Shown here: one piece after another, positions 63,360 to 64,000 of the stretch | How positions within the stretch are numbered: the first letter of the stretch is position 1 | How the letters are laid out: each line of letters begins with the position of its first letter | The notes under the pieces: generated by a model | The model's input: only the letters and a program-made list of their open reading frames with translations | Told to the model about the DNA's origin: nothing | Database searches by the model: none | Position numbers and translations under genes: made by a program | Assembly: GCF_019693445.1 (NCBI RefSeq) | Contig: NZ_JAHRBL010000013.1 | Span: 1-64,000 of the forward strand | DNA length: 64,000 nucleotides | Source: Deinococcus aquaedulcis | Lineage (GTDB): Bacteria; Deinococcota; Deinococci; Deinococcales; Deinococcaceae | Direction of reading: 5' to 3'

Positions 63360-64000
63360 CTGAGACCAAGATCTTCCACCACTATCAACTGGGCCGCCTG
63401 CTGGGCGGGGGCTGGCTGGGCCCTGTCCATGCCGCCACCGACCTTGACGAGGGCCGCGAAGTCGCGCTGCGCATTCTGGATGACGCCAGCAGTGGCCAGT
63501 CGTTCCTGATCATGCAGCTGGAGCGGCTGCTGCTGAAAGTCTCCTCGCTGCGCCACGCGCACATCCTGCCCACGGAAGCGCTGCAGCAGCGCGACCACCG
63601 CGCCTTTTACGCCATGGAACTGGGCCGCCAGGGCAGCGCCCGCCAGCTGCTGCAGGGCCAAGCGCGCGCCGCCCAGCCGCTGCCCATCGTGACAGCGGTG
63701 GAACTGGTGCGGCAGGCCGCCGCCGGCCTCGCCCACGCCCACGGCCACGGCCTGATGCACGGCAACCTGAAGCCGGAAAACCTGATTCTGCAACCCGGGC
63801 GGGCGCTGCTGGGCCACACGGGCTACGTCACGCAGCTCAGCGACTTCGGGCTGGCAGAACTGCGCGCGGGCAGCTACGGCACCCATGACCGCGCGGTGGT
63901 GAACGCCCTGGCCTACATGAGCCCCGAGCAGTGCCGGGGTGTGCGCAACGAACTGCGCACCGACCTGTACGCCCTGGGCCTGATTCTGTACGAACTGCTG
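63356..64000 (+). CDS. Ser/Thr kinase-like protein, apparent pseudokinase (partial)
   Basis: 215 codons are visible; the gene runs off the right edge. The kinase fold is clear: Gly-loop GRLLGGGWLGPVH, DFG (163-165), and AYMSPEQC. But the VAIK lysine is Arg (VALRI, Arg39) and the catalytic HRD aspartate is Asn (HGNLKPEN, Asn137). Loss of both residues predicts little or no phosphotransfer. ATG overlaps the FHA-tail protein stop. It may bind nucleotide and act as a scaffold or sensor for the injection system. Confidence 0.85.
   Translation, partial: MTETKIFHHYQLGRLLGGGWLGPVHAATDLDEGREVALRILDDASSGQSFLIMQLERLLLKVSSLRHAHILPTEALQQRDHRAFYAMELGRQGSARQLLQGQARAAQPLPIVTAVELVRQAAAGLAHAHGHGLMHGNLKPENLILQPGRALLGHTGYVTQLSDFGLAELRAGSYGTHDRAVVNALAYMSPEQCRGVRNELRTDLYALGLILYELL

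Overview
The window is high-GC bacterial DNA that looks like Deinococcus. The evidence is: protein families typical of that genus (CHAD, DUF2243/DUF305 pair, tandem-HAMP hybrid kinase, SARP-like regulators), many genes whose start codon lies six bases after a TANNNT box with no Shine-Dalgarno (leaderless style), and dispersed short hairpin repeats. No rRNA or tRNA was recognised.

Layout. (1) 1-8952: the left end of a type I-C CRISPR-Cas locus on the minus strand (WYL regulator, cas3, and a cas5 cut off after about 50 codons by the end of an insertion sequence). Upstream of it are a TPR/winged-helix regulator and an overlapping 44-residue secreted-type peptide gene. A divergent CRISPR array has 43 intact 37-bp repeats plus one degenerate terminal repeat. 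(2) 9070-19835: a homoprotocatechuate (4-hydroxyphenylacetate meta-cleavage) island with a divergent PucR-type regulator, hpaG, hpaE, hpaB, hpaD, hpaH and hpaI, plus a secreted protein, an epimerase and one antisense secreted gene. Both outer edges carry nearly the same 20-bp palindrome. (3) 19930-33032: housekeeping and stress genes: CHAD protein, DUF4139-like secreted protein, DUF305/DUF2243, TldD/TldE protease pair, a HAD-like protein without its catalytic aspartates, a ribbon-helix-helix protein with a CPA2 cation/proton antiporter, an FmdE-family protein, a universal stress protein and a divergent Rrf2/SARP regulator pair. (4) 33263-42255: an N-acetylglucosamine/chitin-oligomer operon (RpiR regulator, ABC binding protein, two permeases, SIS isomerase/deaminase, NagZ-type GH3) divergent from a secreted GH18 chitinase. 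(5) 42699-50034: a three-gene signalling operon: a 1640-residue tandem-HAMP hybrid kinase, a CheR-like methyltransferase and a REC-PAS-kinase. (6) 50100-64000: a contractile injection system (eCIS, phage-tail-like) in two divergent transcription units. The minus unit has sheath, tube, a zinc-knuckle chaperone-like protein, a 56-residue protein, a second tube-like protein and a 1719-residue Pro/Ala-rich protein with a C-terminal DUF4157 domain. The plus unit has a DUF4255 cap, gp25, baseplate J, an FHA-tail protein I fusion and the start of a pseudokinase.

How the parts work together. The hpa genes convert 4-hydroxyphenylacetate through homoprotocatechuate ring cleavage to central metabolites. 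The chitin locus links extracellular hydrolysis, uptake and deamination, with operator-like repeats at both divergent promoters. The injection system is the least conventional region: it joins phosphothreonine-recognition and pseudokinase modules to baseplate genes, and two of its proteins share a C-terminal helical motif. The most speculative idea is that a secreted peptide and a TPR regulator control the adjacent CRISPR-Cas genes.
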